Notes: generated by a model from the sequence alone, not told the origin. A DNA stretch of 64,000 bases from an uncultured Polycyclovorans sp. (GCA_936928855.1 CAKZHZ010000046.1:1-64000), one strand, 5' to 3'. Counted from the stretch's first letter, positions 51,052-60,324 are shown. Numbers and translations are program-made.

Positions 51052-51057
51052 CGAGAA

Positions 51058-51318
51058 TCAGGCCTGAGGTTCGATCTTGTGCTGCTTCAGTTTCTTGCGC
51101 AGGGTGGCGCGGTTCAGCCCCAGCCATTCGGCGGCCTTGGACTGATTGCCGCCGGTGTAGCGCAGGGTGATCTTCAGCAACGGCGGTTCCACCTGACTGA
51201 GGATGGTGTCGTACAGCTCCTTGGGCGCATGGCCATTGAGTTCACGGAAGTAATCTTCGAGTGACTCGGTCAAGGCCTGTGAAAGGGGCTTGACGTCATG
51301 ACCGCGAAACGAACGCAT
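51058..51318 (-). CDS. fis: Nucleoid-associated protein Fis
   Basis: An 86-residue Fis (98 in E. coli). The C-terminal helix-turn-helix region GNQSKAAEWLGLNRATLRKKLKQH is nearly identical to the family, and the N-terminal half has LSQALTESLEDYF and LYDTILSQVEPPLL, the dimerisation helices. ATG 51318 has AAGGAT eight bases upstream; the longer open frame is discarded. dusB, which precedes fis in enterobacteria and many others, is absent; purH follows as in pseudomonads. Confidence 0.94.
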   Translation of the reverse strand: MRSFRGHDVKPLSQALTESLEDYFRELNGHAPKELYDTILSQVEPPLLKITLRYTGGNQSKAAEWLGLNRATLRKKLKQHKIEPQA

Positions 51319-51436
51319 GGAGCGACATCCTTGGAATTCGGCGAAGCGCCGGGGGAACCGTTGGGGGGCAGGGATGATACCTCCACCGGTGGTCGCTGTG
51401 TAACCGTCATCCGGCATTCGCCCCGGGGAGGGCGCG

Positions 51437-52114
51437 TCAACTGTGACGTGGGTTGGATTTTCGCGGACGAACCGGCTTGATCGTGTGCTGGATCACGGCC
51501 TCGAACAGACTCAGTGCGCTGCGCAGGATGGTCGATTGCGGCAGGCGGTAACCGGACAGGAACCATTGCATGGCGATCTGCACCACCGCGCCCACCAGGC
51601 CGGTGGCGACCAGCGCGGTTTGCACGCCTTCCTCCGGGCGGGGAGACAGCGGTTGAACGGTTTGCTCGATCAGGGCTGCGAAGGCATCCATGGCACGCCG
51701 GTAGCGCTGGTCCACCGTCTCGCTGACGCCGAGGATCTCGAAGTGCGTGACCCGTGCCACGCGCGGGTCGGCGTTGAAGGTCAGATAAACCTCCAGCGCG
51801 GCGCGCGCCATCGCCAGCGGATCGGGGCGGGCCTGCTCAACGGCGCTGACGGCACGATCAAGCAACTGCTCGATGAGATGGTCGTACACCGCGCACAGCA
51901 GCGCTTCGCTGTGGGGAAAGGACTCGTAGAAGTAGCGCTCCGTCAGGCCGGCTTCTGCGCAGATCGCGCGGACTGAGCTGCCCTGGTAGCCGATGCCGCC
52001 GAAGCACACCAGGCCGGCATCGATCAGCTGCGCGCGCCGTGCGGCGCGCCGCTCCTCGAGGCGGGTGCCGCGATAGGTTCGGGGGCTGGCGGGGGTACGG
52101 GCGGCGCGGGGCAT
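51437..52114 (-). CDS. TetR-family transcriptional regulator
   Basis: A 225-residue regulator. The basic N-terminal lead (to about 28) precedes the TetR HTH: RAQLIDAGLVCFGGIGYQG, SVRAICAEAGLTERYFYESF. The C-terminal ligand domain (about 75-215) is not assignable. It is divergent from the Baeyer-Villiger-type monooxygenase, and a perfect inverted repeat lies between them, so it probably represses that gene pair and itself. The ligand would then be a ketone or a steroid- or terpene-like compound (inference). Confidence 0.9.
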   Translation of the reverse strand: MPRAARTPASPRTYRGTRLEERRAARRAQLIDAGLVCFGGIGYQGSSVRAICAEAGLTERYFYESFPHSEALLCAVYDHLIEQLLDRAVSAVEQARPDPLAMARAALEVYLTFNADPRVARVTHFEILGVSETVDQRYRRAMDAFAALIEQTVQPLSPRPEEGVQTALVATGLVGAVVQIAMQWFLSGYRLPQSTILRSALSLFEAVIQHTIKPVRPRKSNPRHS

Positions 52115-52135
52115 GGCCTGATGTTGACATGGCGT

Positions 52136-52165
52136 GTTGTCAGATTCAAACTGACAACGTCTATT
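52136..52165 (+). promoter_or_regulatory. Promoter and candidate TetR operator of the monooxygenase operon
   Basis: The perfect inverted repeat GTTGTCAG-N7-CTGACAAC (52136-52158) overlaps a -35-like TTGTCA (52137-52142), which is 17 bases from TCTATT (52160-52165, four of six). Binding there would block transcription of the monooxygenase gene. A further TTGACA at 52124-52129 lies just upstream. Confidence 0.6.
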
Positions 52166-52191
52166 GTCACTCTAAACAGGAGCGCGCGGTC

Positions 52192-53682
52192 ATGGCCGAC
52201 GGTGGGTCCCGGGGTTTTCCGCACTACGATGTCGTCATCATCGGGGCCGGCTTTGCCGGTCTCTGCATGGCGATCCAGCTCAAGCAATCCGGTCGCGATG
52301 ATTTCGTCGTGCTGGAACGGGGCGCCGATGTTGGCGGTACCTGGCGCGACAACCACTATCCGGGCGCGGCCTGCGATGTGCCCTCACACCTGTACTCGCT
52401 GTCGTTCGAGCCCAACAGCGACTGGTCCCGCAAGTATCCGACGCAGCCGGAGCTGTACGACTACCTGCGCAGCGTGGCGGACAAGTACAACCTGCGCCCG
52501 CACATCCGATTCGACACCGCGCTGCAGTCCGCGCGTTTCGATGAGGCGCAGGGGCGGTGGACCCTTCGCACCGCACAGGGTGGGTGCACGGCGCGGCTGG
52601 TGGTGGCCGGCAATGGGGGGCTCGCCGAGCCGCGTCTGCCCGAGATCGCCGGCGTCGAACGTTTCAAGGGCAAGACTTTCCACTCCTCGCGCTGGGATCA
52701 CGGCTACGACCTGCGCGGCAAGCGGGTGGCGGTTATCGGCACCGGCGCATCGGCCATCCAGTTGGTGCCGGAGATTGCCCGCCACGTGGGGCGGCTGGAT
52801 CTCTACCAGCGCACACCCAACTGGATCATCCCACGGCCGGATCGCGCCTACTCGGCCCTGGAGAAGACGCTGTTCCGCAAGCTGCCGATCACGCGCCGCC
52901 TGCACCGTGACTTCATCTATTGGAGTCATGAGGCGCGAGTCATGGGCATGGTGTTGCACCCCGGCCTGATGAAGGTGTTCCAGAAAGTGGCGGAAGGCCA
53001 TATCCGCCGGCAGGTGCCGGACCCAGTGCTGCGGGCGGCCGTGACCCCGGACTACACCATCGGCTGCAAGCGCATCCTCATCTCCAACGACTGGTATCCC
53101 GCGTTGGGACGGGACAACGTGCACCTGGTGACCGACGGCATCCGCGAGATCCGCGAGCACAGCATCGTCAGTGCCGATGGGCAGGAGCGCGAGATCGACT
53201 GCCTGATCTTCGCCACCGGGTTCTACGCCACCGAAAACCCCATCGCCGATGTCATCACCGGTCGTGACGGTCAAACCCTGGCGCAGGCCTGGGCAGAGGG
53301 GGAGGAGGCCTATCTGGGCACCACCGTCCACGGCTTCCCCAACCTGTGTTTCATCGTCGGCCCCAACACCGGGCTCGGGCACAGTTCCATGGTGTTCATG
53401 ATCGAAGCGCAGGTGCGCTACATCATGGGTTTGCTGGACCATCAGGCCCGCAGCGGCAATCCGGTCCTCGAGGTGCGCGAGGCCGAGCAGGCGCGTTATA
53501 ACCGCGAGTTGCAGGGGCGCCTTGCCGGCTCGATCTGGGCCACCGGCTGCAGCAGCTGGTACCAGCATCGCAGTGGCAAGATCACCGCCTTGTGGCCGGG
53601 CTTCACCTTCGAATTCTGGCGTCGCACCCGGCGCTTCAGCGGCGCGGCGTATCGCGCCGTGCCGGCGACCGCCAAGGTCTGA
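52192..53682 (+). CDS. Baeyer-Villiger-type flavin monooxygenase
   Basis: A 496-residue class B flavoprotein monooxygenase. The FAD motif is IIGAGFAGLCMAIQL, followed by GGTWRDNHYPGAACDVPSHLY. The Baeyer-Villiger fingerprint is FKGKTFHSSRWDH (pattern F-x-G-x3-H-x3-W-D), and the NADPH motif is VAVIGTGASAIQ. Late blocks are IFATGFYAT and GPNTGLGHSSMVFMIEAQ. It inserts oxygen into a ketone to give an ester or lactone, or N/S-oxidises; the substrate is unknown. ATG 52192 has AGGAG nine bases upstream. An SDR gene follows after 33 bases, suggesting a small catabolic operon. Confidence 0.92.
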   Translation: MADGGSRGFPHYDVVIIGAGFAGLCMAIQLKQSGRDDFVVLERGADVGGTWRDNHYPGAACDVPSHLYSLSFEPNSDWSRKYPTQPELYDYLRSVADKYNLRPHIRFDTALQSARFDEAQGRWTLRTAQGGCTARLVVAGNGGLAEPRLPEIAGVERFKGKTFHSSRWDHGYDLRGKRVAVIGTGASAIQLVPEIARHVGRLDLYQRTPNWIIPRPDRAYSALEKTLFRKLPITRRLHRDFIYWSHEARVMGMVLHPGLMKVFQKVAEGHIRRQVPDPVLRAAVTPDYTIGCKRILISNDWYPALGRDNVHLVTDGIREIREHSIVSADGQEREIDCLIFATGFYATENPIADVITGRDGQTLAQAWAEGEEAYLGTTVHGFPNLCFIVGPNTGLGHSSMVFMIEAQVRYIMGLLDHQARSGNPVLEVREAEQARYNRELQGRLAGSIWATGCSSWYQHRSGKITALWPGFTFEFWRRTRRFSGAAYRAVPATAKV

Positions 53683-53715
53683 CCCCCTTTCACCCTGTTC
53701 CTGGAGAGAGACAAC

Positions 53716-54549
53716 ATGAAATCGTTCAACAACAAGGTGGCGGCCATCACCGGTGCCGGCTCCGGCATGGGGCGAACCCTGGCACTCGACCTCGCGCGCC
53801 GTGGCTGTCATCTGGCGCTGTCTGACGTCAACGAGCCCGGTCTTGCCGAGACCGTGCAGCAGGTGCAGCAGATCAAGCCATCGATCAAGGTGACCGCCCA
53901 GCGGGTCGATGTCGCCGACCGCGTCGCTGTGTTTGCCTGGGCCGATCAGGTGGCGGCGGACCACGGCAAGGTCAACCTCATCTTCAACAATGCCGGCGTC
54001 GGTCTCGGCGCCGCCGTGGATGGCATGAAGCTCGAAGATTTCGAGTGGCTGATGAACATCAACTTCTGGGGCGTGGTGCACGGCACCCAGGCCTTTCTGC
54101 CGCACCTGAAGGCGGCCGGTGAAGGCCACATCATCAACACCTCCAGCCTGTTCGGTCTGCTGGCAGTGCCCTCGCAGTCGGCCTACAACGCCGCCAAGTT
54201 TGCGGTGCGCGGGTTCACCGAAGCGCTGCGGCAGGAGCTGGACATGCTCGACTGCGGGGTGTCCACCACCAGTGTGCATCCCGGCGGCATCAAGACCGCC
54301 ATCGCCCGCAATGCCCGCATGGACCGCAGCATCAAGAACATCGGCATGGACGAGAGCAGTTCCAGCAAGTTCGAGAAGAACTTCATCACCACCGCCGAAA
54401 AGGCGGCGGCGATCATCCTGCGTGCGGTTGAGCGCAACCAGCGTCGCGTGCTGGTGGGGCCGGACGCCGTACTGCTCGACAAGATCGTGCGGTTGTTCCC
54501 CAGCGGCTACCAGCGATTCACCACCTACTTCGCGCGCAAGCAGATGTGA
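53716..54549 (+). CDS. Short-chain dehydrogenase/reductase
   Basis: A 277-residue classical SDR. The cofactor motif is TGAGSGMG near the N-terminus, with NNAGVG, the catalytic Ser in INTSSLFG and YNAAK (Tyr-x-x-x-Lys). The Asp after strand two (ALSDVNEP) suggests NAD(H) preference. Together with the monooxygenase it would convert an alcohol to the ketone substrate or process the product. A ribosome site GGAGAG precedes the ATG. Confidence 0.92.
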   Translation: MKSFNNKVAAITGAGSGMGRTLALDLARRGCHLALSDVNEPGLAETVQQVQQIKPSIKVTAQRVDVADRVAVFAWADQVAADHGKVNLIFNNAGVGLGAAVDGMKLEDFEWLMNINFWGVVHGTQAFLPHLKAAGEGHIINTSSLFGLLAVPSQSAYNAAKFAVRGFTEALRQELDMLDCGVSTTSVHPGGIKTAIARNARMDRSIKNIGMDESSSSKFEKNFITTAEKAAAIILRAVERNQRRVLVGPDAVLLDKIVRLFPSGYQRFTTYFARKQM

Positions 54550-54555
54550 AGGGGC

Positions 54556-55182
54556 TCAGGGGGGAGGCGTGGCATAGCCGAACCCCTGCAGCAGCAAATC
54601 GATCGCTGCGGTACAGCGTGTGCCCAGAGGGGTGCCGTCGGCGGCCATCAGCCAGGTGCGGATGAGGCCGACGATCAGCGCATGCAGCATCACCGCGCAA
54701 AGGTCGGGGTCCAGATCACGGCGGATCAGCCCGAGGCCGTGGCCGCGGCGGAAGGCTGCGGCGTGTTGCTCAATGAAGAAGCGCGCACGGGCCTGCTGGC
54801 GCTGTTCCACCTCGATCAGCTCCGCCACGAACTCGCAGCGGTGATTGAGAATGTCCAGCAGCTCGCGCGACTGCGGGTTGTGTTCGATGTCGCGGACCGC
54901 CTCAACGCAAAAGCTGCGCAGCGAAGCGATCGGATCGGCACAGCGGGTGGCCACGGTGGCGGCCTCGTCGAACAGGGGTAGCTGCACCCGGTCCACCAGC
55001 TCCCCGAACAGCTCCACCTTGTTGCGGAAGTGCCAGTACAGCGCGCCGCGCGTGCAGCCGGCCTCGCGGGCAATGTCATCCAGCGTGGTGCGGGACACGC
55101 CTTTCTCACGAAACAGCCGGCCGGCGGCGTCCAGCAGGGCCTCACGGGTTTTCAGCGCATCTTCTCGGGATTTGCGGGCCAT
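54556..55182 (-). CDS. TetR/AcrR-family repressor of the RND pump
   Basis: A 208-residue AcrR-type regulator. The N-terminus has TREALLDAAGRLFREKGVS, TTLDDIAREAGCTRGALYWHF and NKVELFGELVDR, close to AcrR/TtgR. The C-terminal half is a TetR_C2-like ligand domain. It is divergent from an RND efflux operon, with an AcrR-like palindrome over the promoter between them, so repression of the pump is likely. It is convergent with the SDR gene, ending six bases from it. Confidence 0.93.
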   Translation of the reverse strand: MARKSREDALKTREALLDAAGRLFREKGVSRTTLDDIAREAGCTRGALYWHFRNKVELFGELVDRVQLPLFDEAATVATRCADPIASLRSFCVEAVRDIEHNPQSRELLDILNHRCEFVAELIEVEQRQQARARFFIEQHAAAFRRGHGLGLIRRDLDPDLCAVMLHALIVGLIRTWLMAADGTPLGTRCTAAIDLLLQGFGYATPPP

Positions 55183-55226
55183 CGTGGCGGATCACAACCG
55201 GGGATCGGGTGGGCGGGGACTGTAAA

Positions 55227-55248
55227 TATACATTCACGGATGTATAAT
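55227..55248 (+). promoter_or_regulatory. AcrR-like operator with a consensus -10 of the RND operon
   Basis: The inverted repeat TATACAT-N6-ATGTATA (55227-55246) resembles the E. coli AcrR site (TACATACATTTGTGAATGTA). A perfect TATAAT lies at 55243-55248, partly inside the right arm. The -35 (CTGTAA at 55220-55225, spacer 17) is weak. Bound repressor would cover the -10. Confidence 0.72.
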
Positions 55249-55284
55249 TAAAATCCTGAATCCCAGCATGCAAGGAGTGCCGCC

Positions 55285-56415
55285 ATGGCGGTCTCGTTCT
55301 CCCGGCCGTTGCGGCCTCTTGCGGCGCTCGCGCTGACCCTCCTGTTGCTGTCCGCCTGCGGTGGCGAGCCGCCCGCCAAGGCCCCCAGTGTGCCCACCGT
55401 CAGTGTGACCACGGTTCAGGTGGAAGACCTGCCGCTGGCCCTGCGGTATCCCGCGCGGGTGGCCGGGTCGCGGGTGGTCGAGGTGCGCGCCCAGGTCAGC
55501 GGCAAGATCGTCGAACGCGTGTACCGCGAAGGGCAGCCGGTGACCGAAGGCGACGTGCTGTTCCGTATCGATGCCGCGCCCTATCAGGCGGCCTATGACG
55601 AGGCGGCGGCCCAGCGCGCCGTCCGTCAGGCCGCGCTCACGCAGGCCCGCAGCGACTACGAGCGGATCGCCACGCTGGTGGAGCGGGGCGCCGTCAGCCG
55701 GCGTGAGTTCGACCAATCCTCCGCCGCGCTGGAGCAGGCCGAGGCCGCCCTGGATGCGGCGGAGGCGACGCAGCGGTCGGCGCGGCTCAACCTCGACTAC
55801 ACCGCGGTGCGGGCGCCGGTCAGCGGCGTGGCCAGCAAGGAGGCGGTGACCGTGGGCAACCTGGTCAGCGGCGGTGCCGCCGGTGGGGACCTGCTGACCT
55901 CCATCGTGCAGTCCGACCCGGCCTATCTGGAATTCGCCGTGCCGGAGCCGGAGTTTCTCAAGCTTCGTGACGGCGCCGAGTTGCAGGAAAGCGGCCTGCA
56001 GGTGCGCATCGTGGCCGGCTCCAGCTGCCCTCTCGAAGGGCGGGTCGATTTCGCCGACGCCTTCGTCAACCCCGCCACCGGCACCATCCGCCTGCGTGCG
56101 GTCATCAACAATCCCGACCGCTGCCTGGTGTCCGGGCAGTTCCTCGAAGTGGAAGTGGAGGGCCTGCGGCTCACCGACCGTATCGCACTGCCGAAGACCG
56201 CCGTGCAGTTCGGCGAGGACGGCGCCCTCGTCTGGGTGATCGATGTCGACAGCGTTGCCCAGCGGCGCGCCGTCCGCGTGATCGACAGCTGGCGCGACCG
56301 CTGGATCATCGAGGGCGAGGTGACCCCGGGCGAGCGGGTGGTCACCACCGGCGTGTTGAAGGTGAGTGAAGGCAAGCCGGTGACGGTGCGCGACGACGCT
56401 GACGGAGACGCCTGA
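55285..56415 (+). CDS. RND efflux periplasmic adaptor (AcrA/MexA-like)
   Basis: A 376-residue membrane-fusion protein with a lipobox LSAC (signal to Cys about 25). Domains run in order: the N-terminal lipoyl half (VVEVRAQVSGKIVERVYREGQPVTEGD), an alpha-hairpin rich in Ala/Glu (about 95-165), the second lipoyl half (APVSGVASKEAVTVGNLV) and the beta-barrel and membrane-proximal domains. It bridges the pump to an outer-membrane channel. AAGGAG lies eight bases before the ATG. The stop overlaps the pump ATG (TGATG). Confidence 0.94.
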   Translation: MAVSFSRPLRPLAALALTLLLLSACGGEPPAKAPSVPTVSVTTVQVEDLPLALRYPARVAGSRVVEVRAQVSGKIVERVYREGQPVTEGDVLFRIDAAPYQAAYDEAAAQRAVRQAALTQARSDYERIATLVERGAVSRREFDQSSAALEQAEAALDAAEATQRSARLNLDYTAVRAPVSGVASKEAVTVGNLVSGGAAGGDLLTSIVQSDPAYLEFAVPEPEFLKLRDGAELQESGLQVRIVAGSSCPLEGRVDFADAFVNPATGTIRLRAVINNPDRCLVSGQFLEVEVEGLRLTDRIALPKTAVQFGEDGALVWVIDVDSVAQRRAVRVIDSWRDRWIIEGEVTPGERVVTTGVLKVSEGKPVTVRDDADGDA

Positions 56416-59400
56416 TGTTCTCCGCCTTCTTCATCCGACGGCCCATCTTCGCCACGGTGCTGTCGATCATCATCACCCTGATCGGCCTGGCGGCGATGCG
56501 GGTGCTGCCGGTGGCGCAGTTCCCCGAGATCCTGCCGCCGGAAATCACCGTCAACGCCACCTATCCCGGCGCCAGCGCGGAGGTGGTGGCCGACACCGTG
56601 GCGGCGCCCATCGAGCAGCAGATCAACGGCGCCACCGGCATGATCTACATGAACTCCACCAGCTCGGCGGATGGCCGGGTGGCGCTGCGGGTCACCTTTG
56701 CCACCGGCACCGATCCGGACAACGCGCTGATCGAGGTCAACAACCGTATTCAGGCCGCGCTGCCGACGCTGCCGGAAGAGGTGCGCCGTCTCGGTGTGGT
56801 GGCGCGCAAGGCCACCTCCAACATCCTCGCGGTGGCCACCCTGGCAGCGCCGGACGGGCGCTTTGACGAGATCTACATCAGCAACTACGCGCTGCTCAAC
56901 ATCGTCGAGGAGCTCAAGCGTGTGCCCGGCGTTGGTGATGCCCGCCTGTTCGGCCTCAAGTACTACGCCATGCGCGTGTGGCTGGACCCGCAGCGGATGA
57001 ACACCCTGGGGCTGGTGCCCTCCGATGTGGCGCAGGCGCTGCGCGACCAGAATGCCCAGCTGCCGGCGGGCCGCATCGGCAGCGAACCGCTGCAGGACAA
57101 GGTGGATTTCAGTTTCACCATGACCACCCAGGGGCGCCTCACCACCCCCGAGGCCTTTGGTGATGTGGTGCTGCGGCGCGGCGCCGACGGCGCCATCACC
57201 CGCCTGCGCGATGTCGCGCGCATCGAGCTGGGCGCCCAGGACTACAGCTTCACCTCCGCCCTCAACGGCCGCATGGCGGTGCCGGTGGGCATCTTCCTGC
57301 AGCCCGGTGCCAACGCCCTGTCGACGATGGACCGGGTGAACGAGCGGCTGGCTGACCTCGCCACCGCGTTTCCGGAAGGGCTCGAATACCGCGTGCCCTA
57401 CGACACCACGCGTTTTGTGCGCATCTCCATCCAGGAAGTGGTGAAGACTCTGTTCGAGGCCTTCGTGCTGGTGTTTGCCGTGGTGTATCTGTTCCTGGGC
57501 AACTGGCGCGCCACCCTGATCCCCAGCCTGGCGGTGCCGGTGTCGTTGATCGGGACCTTCGCCGGCATGTACCTGCTCGGCTTCACCATCAACACCCTCA
57601 CCCTGTTCGGCATGGTGCTGGCCATCGGCATCGTCGTGGATGACGCCATCGTGGTGCTGGAAAACGTCGAGCGCCTCATGCACGAGGAGGGGCTCAAGGC
57701 GCGCGAGGCCACCTTCAAGGCCATGCAGCAGGTGACCGGCCCGGTGGTGGCGATCGTGCTGGTGCTGGCGGCGGTGTTTCTGCCGGTGGCGTTTCTTGGC
57801 GGCCTGTCGGGCGAACTGTACAAGCAGTTCGCGGTCACCATCGCGGTGTCGGTGGCCATCTCCGGGGTGGTCGCGCTGACCCTCACGCCGGCGCTGTGCG
57901 CGCTGTTCCTGCGGGCGGACGACAAGGCCCAGTTCGCGCCGCTGCGCGCCTTCAATGCGGGGTTTCATGCGCTCACCGGACGCTATGTCCGGATCGTGTC
58001 CTTTCTGCTGCAACACAGCCGCATCGCCCTCGGGCTGTTTGTCGGCGTGCTGCTGGCGGCGCTGCTGCTGTTCCGCGCGGTGCCCGGCGCCCTGCTGCCC
58101 GATGAGGACCAGGGCACGGTGATCGCGGCGGTCACCCTGCCGGACGCCACCGCCCTGTCCCGCACCCGGGAGGCCTCGCAGCAGCTCAGTGACCACCTGG
58201 TGGCCGATGACAGCGTCAACACCGTGGTGGGACTGATCGGCTTCAACCTGCTGGCGGGCAGCCTGCAGAACAACGCCGCCACCCTGTTCATCTCCCTCAA
58301 GGACTGGTCGCAGCGCACCACGCCGGAAAGTGCCTCGACGGCCGTTGCCGCCGAGCTGGGCCACTGGAGCTTCGATCACCTGCGCGATGCCAAGGTGCTC
58401 GGCATCAATCCTCCGCCGATCCGGGGCCTGAGCACCACCGGCGGGTTCGAGTTCTACATCGAGAGCCGGGCCAGCGACGACTATCTGGCGCTGGCCGGGC
58501 AGGCGCGCAAGCTGGCGGCGGCGGCCAATGACGATCCGCGCCTGCAGGGGGTGCTCACCACCTTTGCCGCGCATACGCCGCGCATCCGCCTGCAGATCGA
58601 TCGCGACAAGGCGGCGGAGCTGGGGATCAGCCTCACCGAGTTGTTCGAGGCCACCCAGTCGACCTTCGGGTCGCTCTACATCAACGACTTCAACCAGGAT
58701 GGACGTGCCTATCAGGTCATCGTCCAGGCTGAGGGGCAGGCGCGTGACACCATCGAGGACCTGCGGGCCGTCAACGTGCGGGCCGCGGGCGGGGAACTGG
58801 TGCCGCTCACCACCGTGGTGACGCCGGTACAGGAAACCGGGCCGGAGCTGGTGGATCGCTTCAACAGCTTCCCCGCCGTCAAGCTGCTCGGTAACCCGGC
58901 GCCCGGCGTGTCATCGGGCGAGGCACTGAAGGCGCTGGAAGCGGTGGCGGACGAGGCGCTCGATGCCGGCTACACCCTGGCCTGGACCGGCTCGGCCTAC
59001 CAGGAGAAGCAGATCGGCGATACCGCCGCCTTCGCCTTCATCGCCGGCCTGTTGATGGTGTTCCTGATCCTGGCCGCGCAGTACGAGCGCTGGTCGCTGC
59101 CGTTTGCCGTGGTGCTGTCGGTTCCGTTCGCGCTGGTCGGTGCCTTCACGGCCGTGGCGCTGCGCGGGCTCAGCAACGACATCTACTTCCAGGTGGGATT
59201 GGTGACCCTGATCGGCCTGTCGGCCAAGAACGCCATCCTCATCGTCGAGTTTGCCGCCATCAACGCGCGTGCCGGCATGGACACGCTGGCCGCCGCCCGG
59301 CTGGCAGCCGAACAGCGCTTCCGTCCGGTGGTGATGACCTCGCTGGCCTTCATCTTCGGCGTGCTGCCGCTGGCGCTCAGCAGTGGCGCCGGCTCGGCGG

Positions 59401-59537
59401 CGCGGCACTCCATCGGCACCGGCGTGATCGGCGGCATGTTGGCCTCCACCCTGATTGCGACGCTGTTCGTGCCCGCCTTCTTCCGCTGGCTCTATCGTGC
59501 CCGGGCCGACAAGGACGCGGATCACGAAGCGTCCTGA
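56415..59537 (+). CDS. RND multidrug efflux permease (AcrB/HAE-1 family)
   Basis: A 1040-residue proton-driven inner-membrane transporter. It opens FSAFFIRRPIFATVLSII and has twelve helices in two repeats with large periplasmic loops. Proton-relay residues are present: the Asp pair in AIGIVVDDAIVVLENVERLM and the Lys in GLSAKNAILIVEFA. GMTGxI-type loop residues appear as GATGMIYMNSTSS. Substrates are hydrophobic compounds, not predictable. No TolC-type outer-membrane gene is adjacent, so the pump must borrow one from elsewhere in the genome. Confidence 0.96.
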   Translation: MFSAFFIRRPIFATVLSIIITLIGLAAMRVLPVAQFPEILPPEITVNATYPGASAEVVADTVAAPIEQQINGATGMIYMNSTSSADGRVALRVTFATGTDPDNALIEVNNRIQAALPTLPEEVRRLGVVARKATSNILAVATLAAPDGRFDEIYISNYALLNIVEELKRVPGVGDARLFGLKYYAMRVWLDPQRMNTLGLVPSDVAQALRDQNAQLPAGRIGSEPLQDKVDFSFTMTTQGRLTTPEAFGDVVLRRGADGAITRLRDVARIELGAQDYSFTSALNGRMAVPVGIFLQPGANALSTMDRVNERLADLATAFPEGLEYRVPYDTTRFVRISIQEVVKTLFEAFVLVFAVVYLFLGNWRATLIPSLAVPVSLIGTFAGMYLLGFTINTLTLFGMVLAIGIVVDDAIVVLENVERLMHEEGLKAREATFKAMQQVTGPVVAIVLVLAAVFLPVAFLGGLSGELYKQFAVTIAVSVAISGVVALTLTPALCALFLRADDKAQFAPLRAFNAGFHALTGRYVRIVSFLLQHSRIALGLFVGVLLAALLLFRAVPGALLPDEDQGTVIAAVTLPDATALSRTREASQQLSDHLVADDSVNTVVGLIGFNLLAGSLQNNAATLFISLKDWSQRTTPESASTAVAAELGHWSFDHLRDAKVLGINPPPIRGLSTTGGFEFYIESRASDDYLALAGQARKLAAAANDDPRLQGVLTTFAAHTPRIRLQIDRDKAAELGISLTELFEATQSTFGSLYINDFNQDGRAYQVIVQAEGQARDTIEDLRAVNVRAAGGELVPLTTVVTPVQETGPELVDRFNSFPAVKLLGNPAPGVSSGEALKALEAVADEALDAGYTLAWTGSAYQEKQIGDTAAFAFIAGLLMVFLILAAQYERWSLPFAVVLSVPFALVGAFTAVALRGLSNDIYFQVGLVTLIGLSAKNAILIVEFAAINARAGMDTLAAARLAAEQRFRPVVMTSLAFIFGVLPLALSSGAGSAARHSIGTGVIGGMLASTLIATLFVPAFFRWLYRARADKDADHEAS

Positions 59538-59549
59538 GCGGTCGGAGGG

Positions 59550-60224
59550 TCACGCGCGGGCCACCACCCGGAAGTGGATCAGCAGCGGGTCCTGCACCGC
59601 CAGCAAGCCCCCCATGACCGAGAACGGGGTGATGCCGTAGTCGGATTGCCGGATCACCAGCGTGCCGCTGGCGATCAGCTGTGCGCCCGTCTGTTCCACG
59701 GTGATGGCAACGGTTTCGTGTCGGATCGTCCCGTGCAGGTGCACCGCGACCTCTGCGACGCGTGCCGTTCCCTCGCCGGTGACCGTTGTGGAGACCAGCT
59801 GAACGGTCGGCCAGCGCCCGGCCTCGGTGCTTTTCAGCAGGTTGCGCAGGGTGCCGCTGCGATCCTCCTCGCCGCGCGGGCGATCATTGAAGGCGGGGCC
59901 CTGGGCGGCCAGCAGGGCCGGAGGGTCCACCTGGAGATCCGCCAGCGCGAACTGCAGGGCGAAGGCACCGCCGACGGCGGGCGCTACGACCCAGCCTGTC
60001 AGCGCGTGTACCGCCAGAACATGGTTGTGCCCCATGCGCGCTGCCGCGCCACCTCGGAACACGAGAATCCGGACCTCCGAGGCAGCGCCGTCGATGGTCA
60101 GCACCGATGTATCGGTGGGGGCGGCGGGCAGGGCGGGCACGGTATCCGGCGACGCCGGCGTGGGCGCCGGGCTTTGGCAGGCCGTCAGGTACAGGGCGAT
60201 GCAGCAGAGCAGGGCGCGGGTCAT
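59550..60224 (-). CDS. YceI-domain lipoprotein
   Basis: A 224-residue lipoprotein, lipobox LTAC (signal near residues 1-16), then a Pro/Ala-rich tether and a YceI domain. The domain shows ASEVRILVFRGGAAARMGHNHVLAVHAL, KSTEAGRWPTVQLVS, EVAVHLHGTIRHETVAITV and SDYGITPFSVMGG. YceI-fold proteins bind isoprenoid or other long lipids, some acting with quinones. ATG 60224 has GGAG eight bases upstream; the longer open frame is discarded. It is convergent with the RND pump, ending 12 bases from it. Confidence 0.88.
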   Translation of the reverse strand: MTRALLCCIALYLTACQSPAPTPASPDTVPALPAAPTDTSVLTIDGAASEVRILVFRGGAAARMGHNHVLAVHALTGWVVAPAVGGAFALQFALADLQVDPPALLAAQGPAFNDRPRGEEDRSGTLRNLLKSTEAGRWPTVQLVSTTVTGEGTARVAEVAVHLHGTIRHETVAITVEQTGAQLIASGTLVIRQSDYGITPFSVMGGLLAVQDPLLIHFRVVARA

Positions 60225-60324
60225 CGGGAGGCTCCGGAAGGGGATCAGTGGCCGTTGCAGTGTCCGCCATTTGCGAATGCCGCCGAGCGGTAGGCGATGA
60301 CCGATGAGCGGGGGCACCGGTGGC

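Noticed and set aside
55923..58574. 883-codon open frame on the minus strand opposite the RND genes
   Set aside because: It spans two overlapping genes with confirmed motifs on the plus strand; its composition (Gly, His, Arg, Gln) is a GC-skew artefact.
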